A DNA stretch of 64,000 nucleotides from Chitinophaga sp. LS1. GTDB taxonomy: Bacteria > Bacteroidota > Bacteroidia > Chitinophagales > Chitinophagaceae. A model generated the notes under the pieces. The model had not been told where the DNA came from, ran no database searches, and saw nothing but the letters and a program-made list of their open reading frames with translations. The position numbers and the translations under genes are program-made. The stretch covers positions 930,001 through 994,000 of the forward strand of contig NZ_CP128362.1 in the NCBI RefSeq assembly GCF_034274695.1, given 5' to 3'. Shown piece by piece: positions 53,396 to 62,309 of this stretch. How positions within the stretch are numbered: the first letter of the stretch is position 1; each line of letters starts with the position of its first letter.

Positions 53396-55105
53396 TTATA
53401 TCGTTCCTTTCTTCATTTCCTTCACCGCATAATCCACCGCTCTTGCCGTGAGCGCCATATAGGTCAAACTCGGATTCTGCGTACTGGTCGATGTCATACA
53501 CGCTCCATCTGTTACAAACACATTCTTCACCAGGTGCATCTGGTTCCACTTATTCAGTAAAGACGTCTTTGGATCATGCCCCATTCTCACACCGCCCATT
53601 TCATGAATATCCAATCCCGGCGCCTGTTTGGAATCACGTGTTTTCAAATCAGTAAAACCTGCTTTTGTATACATATCCGTCATCTGCTCAAAGAAATCCT
53701 TCACCATTTTCTCATCATTATCATCATACCCGATATCAGTATGTAACAATGGAATACCCCATTCATCTTTTTGATCCTTATCCAGGTATAAACGGCTCTG
53801 CTCTTTCGGAATCGTCTCTCCCATCATATGAGAACCCACACTCCACGGACCTAATTCCTTTTTGAACAAATTATCTTTCAGCGCTGTACCAAATCCATCT
53901 GGTTTTGAAAACGAAGGACGCATGGCATGGAAGCCGGCAGCATAACCTCTCAGGAAGTCAGTCTCCTGTTTCACAAGATTCCTGAACCTCGGTATATATG
54001 CACTGGTAGGCCGTTTGCCATCAGTCGTATATTCCAGCAAGCCTTCATACTTACCAGTGATCACGGCGCGGTAATTGTGAAAAGCAAAATACTTTCCTAA
54101 CAAACCACTGTCATTACCAATACCATTCGGAAAACGATCAGAAGTAGAATTGAGCAGGATAATATTTGTATTCACCGCAGCGGCATTTACAAATATCACC
54201 GGTGCAAAGTATTCAGTAGCAGCATGCGTCTTTGCATCAATCACACGTACACCAGTGGCCTTGCCTTTCTGTGCATCGTAGATGATAGAATGTACGACAG
54301 TATCAGGTTTCAAAGTAAGATTCCCGGTCTTCTCCGCCCATGGAATAGTAGAAGCATTGCTACTAAAATATCCACCAAACGGACAGCCTCGCTGACACAG
54401 GTCACGCTTCTGACACTGCATTCTACCTTGCTGTTTATGGATTTCCTGTGGCTCAGTCACGTGCGCACAACGTCCATAAATCACATGTCTGTCTGTATAG
54501 TTTTTACCTACAAAGTCCTTGAAGTACTGCTCTACTTTCGTCAAATCCATGGGAGGGAGGAACTCCCCATCCGGCAAACCGGGTAAGTTATCTTTGTTCC
54601 CGGAAATGCCGGCGAACTTTTCCACATAACTATACCAGGGTGCAATATCTTCATACCTGATAGGCCAGTCAACCGCAAAACCATCTCGTGCAGGACCTTC
54701 AAAATCGTAGTTACTCCATCGCTGTGTCTGCCTTGCCCACAGGAGTGATTTACCACCCACCTGGTAACCGCGGATCCAGTCAAATGGCTTATCCTGTACA
54801 TATGGATGTTCCTTATCTTTTACAAAGAAGTGAAGGGCATCTTCCTTGAATGCATAACATTTGCTCACCACCGGATTATCTTCTTTTTGCTGTGCGGTGA
54901 GTTGCCCACGATGCGCAAATTCCCATGGCATCATGCTGGTGGTAGGGTAATCTTTCAGGTGTTTAACGTCTCTACCTCTTTCGAGTACTAAAGTCTTCAA
55001 TCCTTTTTCCGTGAACTCTTTGGCTGCCCAGCCGCCGCTGATACCCGATCCGATCACAATCGCATCAAAGTTGTGGCTGGTATCGCCAGTATTTATATTT
55101 GGCAT
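53396..55105 (-). CDS. GMC-family oxidoreductase (FAD-dependent dehydrogenase large subunit)
   Basis: 569 aa. FAD-binding motif VIGSGISGGWAAKEF (about 18-32), second segment VGGKSLLWARQTQRW, a cysteine-rich insertion (RMQCQKRDLCQRGCPFGG) as in gluconate/fructose-type dehydrogenases, and the C-terminal active-site region HEMGGVRMGHDPKTS...TDGACMTSTSTQNPSLTYMALTARA. It oxidises a sugar or polyol, passing electrons to a membrane carrier. The small-subunit gene lies 5 nt upstream and completes the complex; no cytochrome subunit is seen. Confidence 0.94.
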   Translation of the reverse strand: MPNINTGDTSHNFDAIVIGSGISGGWAAKEFTEKGLKTLVLERGRDVKHLKDYPTTSMMPWEFAHRGQLTAQQKEDNPVVSKCYAFKEDALHFFVKDKEHPYVQDKPFDWIRGYQVGGKSLLWARQTQRWSNYDFEGPARDGFAVDWPIRYEDIAPWYSYVEKFAGISGNKDNLPGLPDGEFLPPMDLTKVEQYFKDFVGKNYTDRHVIYGRCAHVTEPQEIHKQQGRMQCQKRDLCQRGCPFGGYFSSNASTIPWAEKTGNLTLKPDTVVHSIIYDAQKGKATGVRVIDAKTHAATEYFAPVIFVNAAAVNTNIILLNSTSDRFPNGIGNDSGLLGKYFAFHNYRAVITGKYEGLLEYTTDGKRPTSAYIPRFRNLVKQETDFLRGYAAGFHAMRPSFSKPDGFGTALKDNLFKKELGPWSVGSHMMGETIPKEQSRLYLDKDQKDEWGIPLLHTDIGYDDNDEKMVKDFFEQMTDMYTKAGFTDLKTRDSKQAPGLDIHEMGGVRMGHDPKTSLLNKWNQMHLVKNVFVTDGACMTSTSTQNPSLTYMALTARAVDYAVKEMKKGTI

Positions 55106-55110
55106 ACAAT

Positions 55111-55611
55111 TTATCCTTTATTGACCAATACACTTCCGTGGAATCGCCCTGGCACAAGCTCGTAGGGGAATACCTTTGTGAGATAATATTCAGAGCCGGT
55201 ATAACCCTGGATTAATAAGCCTTTGTAAGTGTGATAGAAAGCGGAAGCCTCTCCTGACTCAGCAGTGGTCTCTTCCATCTTTTTCAGGTAAGCGACATCT
55301 CCCTTTTTCCAGTCTTTCTGGAAGGCTTTCATACCGGTAAGGAATTTTTCCCTGTCTGTTTTTGTGAAACAATCATCGACCAGCGTGAGCGCATACTGAT
55401 CAGCCTTTACCTGGATAGCTCCGGGCTTATCTCCGCCAGGGATCAGGGTGTCAGCAAGTGCTGCAAGAGAACCTGTTTCCTCAGCGCTAAGTACAAAATT
55501 ATTGAGTTTTTTTCCCGGTGGCTTTTTCTCATTGAAACATGAGGGTAAAACAGCAAGACCGGCAGATACGAACAGGACCTGTTTTAAAACGGTTCGTCTG
55601 GATACAAGCAT
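55111..55611 (-). CDS. Gluconate 2-dehydrogenase subunit 3-like protein
   Basis: 166 aa. The N-terminus SRRTVLKQVLFVSAGLAVLPSC looks like a Tat-type or lipoprotein signal with Cys25. The rest (ALADTLIPGGDKPGAIQVKADQYALTLVDDC) matches the subunit-3 family that escorts GMC dehydrogenases through the Tat system. It precedes the GMC gene by 5 nt, so the two are an operon and presumably one periplasmic complex. Confidence 0.9.
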   Translation of the reverse strand: MLVSRRTVLKQVLFVSAGLAVLPSCFNEKKPPGKKLNNFVLSAEETGSLAALADTLIPGGDKPGAIQVKADQYALTLVDDCFTKTDREKFLTGMKAFQKDWKKGDVAYLKKMEETTAESGEASAFYHTYKGLLIQGYTGSEYYLTKVFPYELVPGRFHGSVLVNKG

Positions 55612-55697
55612 TGGCGCGTTAGTTTTTCATTACGACAATAAGGTAGTGGGAATATCCTGTATTTCCAAACATTTGGGATGAGTGGGGTATATAATAA

Positions 55698-57110
55698 TCA
55701 CTTTCCATACACCTTCATATCCCACAGCATTCCACCGAACGTAGCCCCTACAATCAGGTTAAATAACTGGTACCGCAGCACCACCGGCGAAGCCAGCACA
55801 CTAAATCCAACATTGACCAACCAGTAATAAGTAACAATTGTCAACGCATACCTGAAATGTTCATTCGCAATAGCACGGCCTTCCTGGTATAAATACCGGA
55901 TCCAGCCGATGAGAAAAACAAGCATGGTGATCACCATCAGATAAGGATAAAAATTAAACAACCGTAGTTCTTCACCCGCACGCTTAAACACATGCGTATC
56001 CTTATATTGAAACCACTCCTTGGCCACCGGCAGAATAGTATCCACATCATCATTATACACACTCAGATTCTCTGCAGGTGGAAAAACATACTGCAATAAA
56101 TTCGGGCAGATATAATACTGGATATAAGGCACAGGATACCGTGCAATCAGGTACTTACCATAATCATTCAGCAACGGTGCGATCTCCGCCATTTTGCGCA
56201 GATGTCCTGCATTGTCAGAGATGTGTAGTGCACCGGGTTCTGGCTGTAGTGGCGAACCCGGATCCCAGATAAAATAAGCCATAATAGGGCGATTGGGTCT
56301 ATCAGCCATAGGCACAGAATCCAGCCATTGATCCACGCGTGCCTGAATGTTGGTGAACTGTTTAGGCACCGTATCTTTGGATCTTACCGGCATATGTACA
56401 TATGCATACACCGCATTATTCGCCATTTGCCAACCACTAAAAACAGAGAATTGTCGCCTGCCCATATGAGTCTCCGTCTGTCTCGTGGTATACAAAATAA
56501 AGGCGCCTACAAGGAAAACCGCCATTCCGACCGCCCACACTTTGACCCACTTTGAATACTGACAAAACACAATCACCGTCATACTGATCACGGGATAAAT
56601 CAACGCATGATAACGTACCGTAAATGCCAGTAACAGCACAACGAGATGCACGCACAATAAAAAGAAGGTAGGTTTATAAGTCAACCGGAATAACTGCGCC
56701 ATCCACACCAGACTGATCCCAATAAAATACACATCGCTGGCCACATAATTACTTAAGTAAAGAATAGCGGGGTTTAAAAAGATAACGGCGAACATGGTCC
56801 ATTGCAGCCATTTGCTACAGGGTCGCAGTTCCAGTAAGGTATAAAAATAGTACAGACCACAGATGTGATAGATGAAGAACTGAATAAAAACCAGCAAAGT
56901 ATCACTATGGGAAAAGAACCCGGCAAAACGGATCAGCTTAGCATACCCTACCGGCCATAAATTAGCATCAATATTGGTAACCGCACTCCGCAGGTAATTG
57001 TAGGAGTCCTGCATAAAGTTAGGATACGGATACAGGTATTTGATCAAAATAAATTGCAGGACCATTGTAACTCCTGCTAAGAAACAGTAATGGTATCGCA
57101 TTCTCATCAT
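55698..57110 (-). CDS. Polytopic membrane protein, GT-C-type glycosyltransferase-like
   Basis: 470 aa. The first helix is followed by a loop YPYPNFMQDSYNYLRSA, with an Asp at the position of the catalytic Asp of GT-C enzymes (such as ArnT/PMT types). About nine to ten transmembrane helices follow, and a large periplasmic insertion lies at about 220-360. It probably transfers a sugar from a lipid-linked donor on the periplasmic side, but this is inferred from topology. Start either MMRMRYHY or MRMRYHY. Confidence 0.75.
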   Translation of the reverse strand: MMRMRYHYCFLAGVTMVLQFILIKYLYPYPNFMQDSYNYLRSAVTNIDANLWPVGYAKLIRFAGFFSHSDTLLVFIQFFIYHICGLYYFYTLLELRPCSKWLQWTMFAVIFLNPAILYLSNYVASDVYFIGISLVWMAQLFRLTYKPTFFLLCVHLVVLLLAFTVRYHALIYPVISMTVIVFCQYSKWVKVWAVGMAVFLVGAFILYTTRQTETHMGRRQFSVFSGWQMANNAVYAYVHMPVRSKDTVPKQFTNIQARVDQWLDSVPMADRPNRPIMAYFIWDPGSPLQPEPGALHISDNAGHLRKMAEIAPLLNDYGKYLIARYPVPYIQYYICPNLLQYVFPPAENLSVYNDDVDTILPVAKEWFQYKDTHVFKRAGEELRLFNFYPYLMVITMLVFLIGWIRYLYQEGRAIANEHFRYALTIVTYYWLVNVGFSVLASPVVLRYQLFNLIVGATFGGMLWDMKVYGK

Positions 57111-57200
57111 ACGGCAGGAATTTAATCATTTGATTCAATATAAAGTTAGGAGATCCCGCAAAAGCGCGTTGCACAATCATTAAAAAAATAAAACGCACCT

Positions 57201-57245
57201 TTAACCAATTCTTAACGAAACCCAAATTTTACTTTATTAGTTTAG
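57201..57245 (+). promoter_or_regulatory. TTAAC-repeat promoter of the gene at 57292
   Basis: TTAAC at 57201-57205 and 57212-57216, then 21 bp, then TAGTTTAG (57238-57245). The segment attagtttagtgta with flank is duplicated immediately downstream (57237 and 57260, 23-bp period), so a second -7 element exists. Confidence 0.65.
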
Positions 57246-57291
57246 TGTAGAAATCAAAATTAGTTTAGTGTAAGAAATTAAACTTGCCAGC

Positions 57292-57840
57292 ATGCACAAA
57301 GACCTTATTCGGATATTTGAAGCCCAGGCCCCCAACGAATTATCTCATTTCTTTTACGACAATGCCATCGCCATAGACCAGCTGATTCAGCAGTACGATG
57401 CGTGGAACCTGGAAAACACCCGTCAACAGATACACCGTATTCGTGAAATCAAAAAAGGTATTCGCCAGCGCACAGCCGATCATGGCTGGACCGATATTGA
57501 CGGATTGGATATTTGTTATCAGTTTACCAGGCCGGACGTACCTTCAATCAACATAGAAGCAGGGTTCATAGTTACGCGTACACAACCTGCGGGAGAGTTT
57601 GTCATCAATGTAACCACAACCGGTATAAAGGCGTGGAATCATTACGAAGACAAGCTGCTGCAGGAGTATACTACTTTTGAGCCTGTGATCGCCATGCAGA
57701 AGACGGTATTGCGGGTAGCGACTATTGGGGGAGATCAACACGATAAGATGGTGGATACACTTCAACAGGTATACGATTTTTTACATACATTGTGTGTTCA
57801 GGCACAGGTACACAAGGTGACAGTGCCCGGCTTATCTTAA
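57292..57840 (+). CDS. Hypothetical protein of the TTAAC-promoter group
   Basis: 182 aa, no signal peptide. An N-terminal helical part (FFYDNAIAIDQLIQQYDAW...TRQQIHRIREIKKGIRQR), a beta segment (VPSINIEAGFIVTRTQPAGEFVINVTTTG), then a helix. I do not recognise a family. It is preceded by the same promoter type as ECF1, ECF3 and the AraC-like gene at 58237, implying shared control. Confidence 0.75.
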   Translation: MHKDLIRIFEAQAPNELSHFFYDNAIAIDQLIQQYDAWNLENTRQQIHRIREIKKGIRQRTADHGWTDIDGLDICYQFTRPDVPSINIEAGFIVTRTQPAGEFVINVTTTGIKAWNHYEDKLLQEYTTFEPVIAMQKTVLRVATIGGDQHDKMVDTLQQVYDFLHTLCVQAQVHKVTVPGLS

Positions 57841-58236
57841 TCATAATCAACTAATTAACATCTCCTTTTACATCGGAACCCCTTACTCACCAAGCAGTCT
57901 TAAGTTATCATTTTTATCTTTTTTGTTTCATTAACAAGTCATTAACCACTTACCCCAATCATTTTGTTAGTTTAGCAAAATGCTGGTCAATGCATGTAAG
58001 AAAGGTAGTCATTAGAAGGCATAGATAACTAACTATTCCGGTATTGGAACATACTATTTGCTGTAATGGAGCGTCTTAAACCCCCAACAGTTTGAATACC
58101 TGGCATTGTTCAAACCCGGCTGACACACTACCTGGCAATTTGATCATCATATTCATGTTTCATATTTCATGTTTCATGTGAAAGTGTTAACTACCATTTA
58201 AGGTGTAAACAAAATCGCCGTTAAAAAAACACGATT
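57841..58236. other. Gene-free interval with a TTAAC promoter
   Basis: No open frame. It holds the promoter at 57931-57975, an imperfect hairpin at about 58090-58120 (gtttgaa / ttcaaac) and a run of catgttt/catattt heptamers at about 58154-58180, all likely part of a leader of about 250 nt of the gene at 58237. Confidence 0.65.
57931..57975 (+). promoter_or_regulatory. TTAAC-repeat promoter of the AraC-like gene at 58237
   Basis: TTAAC at 57931-57935 and 57942-57946, 21 bp, TAGTTTAG (57968-57975). The leader to the start codon is about 260 nt. Confidence 0.62.
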
Positions 58237-59241
58237 ATGTACCCAGTATTGCACGACGAAAATAAGCTGCTTTTAATTGACCGGTTCATCACAGAATATG
58301 TTCATGCTGGTCATGTGCCGACGGAGTATCTACAATTGGTAATTCCGAGCGGGGGGCTGTATTTTGAGTCGGATAATGACTTTGATATGTTGTCTCAGCA
58401 TATGCAGCTGGGTTATTTTTCAGTGTGGTTACATGATATATTTGCGAAGAAAGATATTGTTCTTTGTCCATATTCTCCCTATCATTTGTGGGCGTTGCAT
58501 TTTATGTATGAGGATACATTGCGGGCGGAAACGATCACTATTCCTGAGTTTATGTTGGAAGAGCGGCAGTGTAATTTATTCAATCTTTACTCAGAGATGC
58601 ACCGGGTGCCCATGAAAGCGGGGCAGAAGGTATTATCGTTTCATATCAATATCATGCCGGCGAATATCCCGAAGCTGGTGCAGCAGTATCCGGGGTTGTA
58701 TAATCTGGCGAATAAGCGGTTGGAGAAGATCAGTGGCGTGATTAATGACAGGCCTTACCGGATAAATGCCGTGTGTAACTATCTTGTTCAGCATATATTA
58801 TCTTGTAAGTATGTAGAGGAGATGGCGCAATATTATATGCATAGGTGTTGTGTGGATTTGTTTTTAAACTTCGCCTTGCAGGATGCCACGCCACCGCCAT
58901 CGTTACAGTTGTTTACGCCGATACAGACGGTGATGTTGCACCAGGTGTTTAATTATGTGACCACGAACCCGCATATGAGGCATAGTGTAGCGGAACTGGC
59001 GAATATGTTTAATATGCCGGGGGCGCAGTTGGCACAGGGGTTCAGACATAATTTTTGTATAGGGATCACGCCGTTTATTAATATGGTGAGGATGATGCAT
59101 ATATATGATAGTATCATGCAGAAGTCGCTTACCTTGGGGATGATAGCGGCGTCGACGGGGTATAGGAATGCGATAGATATGTTGAAAGAGGTGGATGCGT
59201 ACTATGAGTGCAATGTGATGCTGATGCGAAGGGAGCAATAG
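58237..59241 (+). CDS. AraC-like regulator of the paralogous family (member 4)
   Basis: 334 aa. It shares the landmarks of members 1-3: YFESDNDFDMLSQH (Cys replaced by Phe-Asp here), GYFSVWLHDIFAKKDI, LWALHFMYEDTL, EERQCNLFNL, RCCVDLFLNFALQD. C-terminal degenerate AraC-type repeats: VAELANMFNMPGAQLAQGF and LGMIAASTGYRNAIDML. It is an orphan without sigma or anti-sigma genes, but its promoter is of the same TTAAC type as ECF1 and ECF3. Confidence 0.75.
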   Translation: MYPVLHDENKLLLIDRFITEYVHAGHVPTEYLQLVIPSGGLYFESDNDFDMLSQHMQLGYFSVWLHDIFAKKDIVLCPYSPYHLWALHFMYEDTLRAETITIPEFMLEERQCNLFNLYSEMHRVPMKAGQKVLSFHINIMPANIPKLVQQYPGLYNLANKRLEKISGVINDRPYRINAVCNYLVQHILSCKYVEEMAQYYMHRCCVDLFLNFALQDATPPPSLQLFTPIQTVMLHQVFNYVTTNPHMRHSVAELANMFNMPGAQLAQGFRHNFCIGITPFINMVRMMHIYDSIMQKSLTLGMIAASTGYRNAIDMLKEVDAYYECNVMLMRREQ

Positions 59242-59347
59242 GAGATGCTTGATGGTATTGGGTTTTATCAGATTGATCGTATGATGATTTTTTGGTTTGC
59301 TTATTAAATACAGGTAATTTTACAGCGTTAACAAGCCAACCAAAATT

Positions 59348-60340
59348 ATGTTAGACCAACAAATTGCATTATATAATACTCCAGACGGAAAAACTGTCAT
59401 TGATGTTAAATTAGAGAATGATACAATCTGGCTCACACAAGCACAAATTGTTGAATTATTTGATTCAAGTAAAGCCAACATCAGCGAACACATTAAATAT
59501 ATTTACCAATCTGGTGAATTAGACACAGATTCAACTGTTCGGAAATTCCGAACAGTTCGAAAAGAGGGTAAAAGAGACGTTGCCCGTGACCTTGAACATT
59601 ATAACCTGGACGTAATTATTTCAATTGGCTACAGGGTCAATTCTAAAATAGGTACACAATTCCGGATCTGGGCAAATAAAATTCTGAAGGAATATCTGAT
59701 CAAGGGGTATTCTATCAATGAAAAACGCCTTCGGGAACAAGCAGAACAATATTCTGCTCTGAAACAAACTGTTCATCTGCTGGGCAATGTAATTAATGCT
59801 TCCCAGCTCTCAGGAGATGAAGCCAATGGCTTACTTAGAGTGATCACCGACTACACTTACGCACTCGATATTCTTGATCAATACGATCACCGTACCCTTG
59901 CAATAGAGGGTGTTCATAAAGCCTCATCTTTCATCGCCACCTACGACTCTGCCATGAACGCCATCAAAGGCCTGCGTGACAAATTCGGCGGCAGCTGCCT
60001 CTTTGGCAATGAAAAAGACGACTCCTTTAAAGGCTCCATCGCCAATATTTACCAATCTTTCGGAGGAAACGACCTCTACCCCAGTATAGAAGAAAAAGCC
60101 GCGCATTTGCTTTATTTCGTCGTAAAAAACCATTCATTTTCCGATGGAAATAAACGCATTGCAGCCTTTCTCTTTGTATGGTTCTTAGAAAAAAACGGCA
60201 TCCTTTACCGGACTGACGGTTCTAAAAGAATTGCAGACAATGCCCTGGTTGCACTCACACTAATGATAGCAGAAAGCAAACCGGATGAAAAAGATATCAT
60301 GGCCCAGGTCGTCGTAAATCTGATCAATGATTATAATTAA
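59348..60340 (+). CDS. RhuM-Fic/DOC family protein
   Basis: 330 aa. The N-terminal RhuM-like DNA-binding part contains IWLTQAQIVELFDSSKANIS and STVRKFRTVRKEGKRDVAR. The C-terminal Fic/DOC domain has the active-site motif HSFSDGNKR (262-270), which differs from classic Fic by ending DGNKR, as in Doc-type kinases. Such fused proteins are thought to act as toxin-like modules on genomic islands. No antitoxin gene is visible. It ends with a hairpin at 60345. Confidence 0.92.
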   Translation: MLDQQIALYNTPDGKTVIDVKLENDTIWLTQAQIVELFDSSKANISEHIKYIYQSGELDTDSTVRKFRTVRKEGKRDVARDLEHYNLDVIISIGYRVNSKIGTQFRIWANKILKEYLIKGYSINEKRLREQAEQYSALKQTVHLLGNVINASQLSGDEANGLLRVITDYTYALDILDQYDHRTLAIEGVHKASSFIATYDSAMNAIKGLRDKFGGSCLFGNEKDDSFKGSIANIYQSFGGNDLYPSIEEKAAHLLYFVVKNHSFSDGNKRIAAFLFVWFLEKNGILYRTDGSKRIADNALVALTLMIAESKPDEKDIMAQVVVNLINDYN

Positions 60341-60344
60341 ATTA

Positions 60345-60364
60345 GCCGGGCAAGAATGCCCGGC
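60345..60364 (+). terminator. Hairpin after the RhuM-Fic gene
   Basis: A perfect 8-bp GC-rich stem (60345-60352 with 60357-60364) and AGAA loop, 4 nt after the stop; no T-tract. Confidence 0.6.
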
Positions 60365-60686
60365 CATATGGATATAGACTAAAAAATTCAATCAATGTGC
60401 AATGCTAGACTTTTGTTCTCAGAATTCGGTTAATGCGGAGTTAATGATCTCATATTTTTTCCCTTTTACTCATATTATTTATTATTCGTAAATAATTGTT
60501 GTTCATACGAATCCTTACCAGCACGCCATCTCCCTACTGCTACTTAGGAAAAAATGAACGAAATGAACAGGCCGTATGATCGATATTTTCATATATTGCA
60601 TTTACTATCAGGATCACCTATACCTGATACCCTCCAAATAACTATGAATAAAATTTACTATTGTTAACCATTAGCGCTAGCACATT
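60365..60686. other. Leader region of the gene at 60687
   Basis: About 320 bp without an open frame. It contains TTAAT at 60430-60434 and 60441-60445 (11-bp period, similar to the TTAAC promoters) but no good -7 element at the expected distance. Confidence 0.45.
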
Positions 60687-61892
60687 ATGAAAACTCCCTT
60701 GAACCCGCTGAATCAGCTGGTAGAAAGCCTGCAATTCCTTAAACAGCCCGAGGACAATATTACACCGTATGAACTGATCGCTACCATACACCAGGGTACC
60801 ATCAATGCCATCAGTCATCTGAAAGCAGCACTCGAAACATGCCGGTTAAACGGGCTGCATGAACAGGCCATGCAACGTTACATCCTCATTTGTCAGCAAA
60901 GGCTGTGTACCGTGATTGCTGAATTGCCGACATCCTGGTTGAATACAGAACTATCATCATCACATACCATACAGGAAAACACGGCCCTGTTACGTGCGGA
61001 TATTTGTTTTCAGCTGGATGAATTCCTGGTTTACCTGAGGGATACGTTTCCTCAATATTTCAACCGGTTGCTACCCTTACCGAATATTCACAGGGAAATC
61101 ATCAGACAACAATTGCTACCCGGGATACCGCTGATTAAAAGGTGGTTTGAGATAACGGATGATAGCTGCCATGACCTGCAGAATTTGATTATGCAGTTGT
61201 TTGATCAATTGGATCCGGCATTGCCTTATCAATTGAATGATGCGAAACTGCATTTTTTAGTACAGCTACACCAGCATTTACTACGACTACTGGAACAGGA
61301 GAATTATAATTTACAGCATCACCAGTTGCAGTATGTGTTATTTTGCCTGAACTGTAACACCACTGATTTTTATCACTATTGTACGACCTGGTTGACCAGG
61401 CAAATGCATCTGGCGAATTCATTCGAAGAGCAGATGAAGCTGTTGAAAGAGACGTATAGTGATATGCAGCAGTTGCAGCTACGCTCAGGGCAGGCTTATT
61501 GTCCGGATGCGCCGGCTATCAGGGATCTATTGCAGGAATGGCTGTTTGTAGAGATCAATTTTCTGGAACGGAAAATGCAGGAGGAGCCGGGGGGATTGAT
61601 AATACCAGAGAAGATCCGGACGAATATGTCCGTGTCGATGATGGCGCTGATAGTAAGGTTGCTAAGAGCGATGGGGCAGCTGTCGCATAAGCATGCAGAG
61701 GAAGTGTTTCGGTTATTGCCGAAGTACTTTTCAGCGAGGAGGAATGAGCCGTTTACGGAGAGTATTTTTAGGGCGAAGTATAAGGAGGTGACGAATAGTA
61801 CATTGAATAGGATAGCAGGGATAGGGCAGGAGTTGTTGAAGATGATAAAACCGGAAGAACGGCCAAGGAGAACGAGACGATCGTCTTTATAA
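60687..61892 (+). CDS. Hypothetical helical protein, possibly RteC-like at its C-terminus
   Basis: 401 aa, mostly alpha-helical with many Gln and Leu. The last 100 residues (IRTNMSVSMMALIVRLLRAMG, VFRLLPKYFSARRNEPFTES, FRAKYKEVTNSTLNRIAGIGQ) recall the C-terminal domain of RteC-type regulators of Bacteroidota mobile elements, but similarity is too weak to be certain. No signal peptide. Ends with an RRTRRSSL basic tail and a strong terminator. Confidence 0.7.
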   Translation: MKTPLNPLNQLVESLQFLKQPEDNITPYELIATIHQGTINAISHLKAALETCRLNGLHEQAMQRYILICQQRLCTVIAELPTSWLNTELSSSHTIQENTALLRADICFQLDEFLVYLRDTFPQYFNRLLPLPNIHREIIRQQLLPGIPLIKRWFEITDDSCHDLQNLIMQLFDQLDPALPYQLNDAKLHFLVQLHQHLLRLLEQENYNLQHHQLQYVLFCLNCNTTDFYHYCTTWLTRQMHLANSFEEQMKLLKETYSDMQQLQLRSGQAYCPDAPAIRDLLQEWLFVEINFLERKMQEEPGGLIIPEKIRTNMSVSMMALIVRLLRAMGQLSHKHAEEVFRLLPKYFSARRNEPFTESIFRAKYKEVTNSTLNRIAGIGQELLKMIKPEERPRRTRRSSL

Positions 61893-61901
61893 TATAAAAA
61901 A

Positions 61902-61922
61902 GCCCCCTCTGTTCGAGGGGGC
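61902..61922. terminator. Strong bidirectional terminator
   Basis: A perfect 8-bp GC-rich stem (61902-61909 with 61915-61922, 5-nt loop), preceded by A6 and followed within a few nt by a T-rich run. Confidence 0.9.
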
Positions 61923-61939
61923 CGAAATATTATTTTTCA

Positions 61940-62292
61940 TTAATGCTGAATCTGATTTTGGATCTCTGGTTCCTGATCTTCTGACCCCTGATTCCTGAAT
62001 TTTAATTCCAGTTTAGATTCCTGATTCCAAATTCCTGGTCTTCTGAATACTGATTCTGATTTCCGATTCCTGAATCTTTTTCCAGTTTAGATTCCTGATT
62101 CCAAATTCCTGATCTTCTGAATACTGATTCTGATTTCCGATTCCTGAATCTTATTCCAGTTTAGATTCCTGATTCCAAATTCCTGATCTTCTGAATCCTG
62201 ATTCTGATTTCCAATTTCTGAATCTTATTCCAGTTTAGATTCCTGATTCCTGATTTCTGATTCCAAATTCCAGTTTAGATTCCTGAATCTTA
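61940..62292. repeat. 74-bp tandem repeat array between convergent genes
   Basis: The core cagtttagattcctg recurs at 62009, 62083, 62157 and 62231 (exactly 74 bp), and again at 62271. Within each unit there are shorter gattcctgattc-type repeats. It fills the space between the gene at 60687 and the helicase, with no open frame. Confidence 0.93.
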
Positions 62293-62309
62293 ATGTGAAT
62301 TCCAATTTC

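Noticed and set aside
59533..59557. Perfect 10-bp palindrome in the RhuM-Fic gene
   Set aside because: It lies inside the STVRKFRTVR coding segment, whose repeated TVRK/TVRK-like codons create the inverted repeat; no reason to call a regulatory site.
60430..60474. Fifth TTAAC-type promoter (TTAAT-N6-TTAAT)
   Set aside because: The repeat has the right 11-bp period, but the sequence 21 bp downstream (tactcata) does not match TAGYTTAG, so it was not counted.
61940..62292. CRISPR array
   Set aside because: The repeats are contiguous 74-bp copies without unique spacers, and no cas genes are present; the same applies to the arrays at 37.9 and 48.9 kb.
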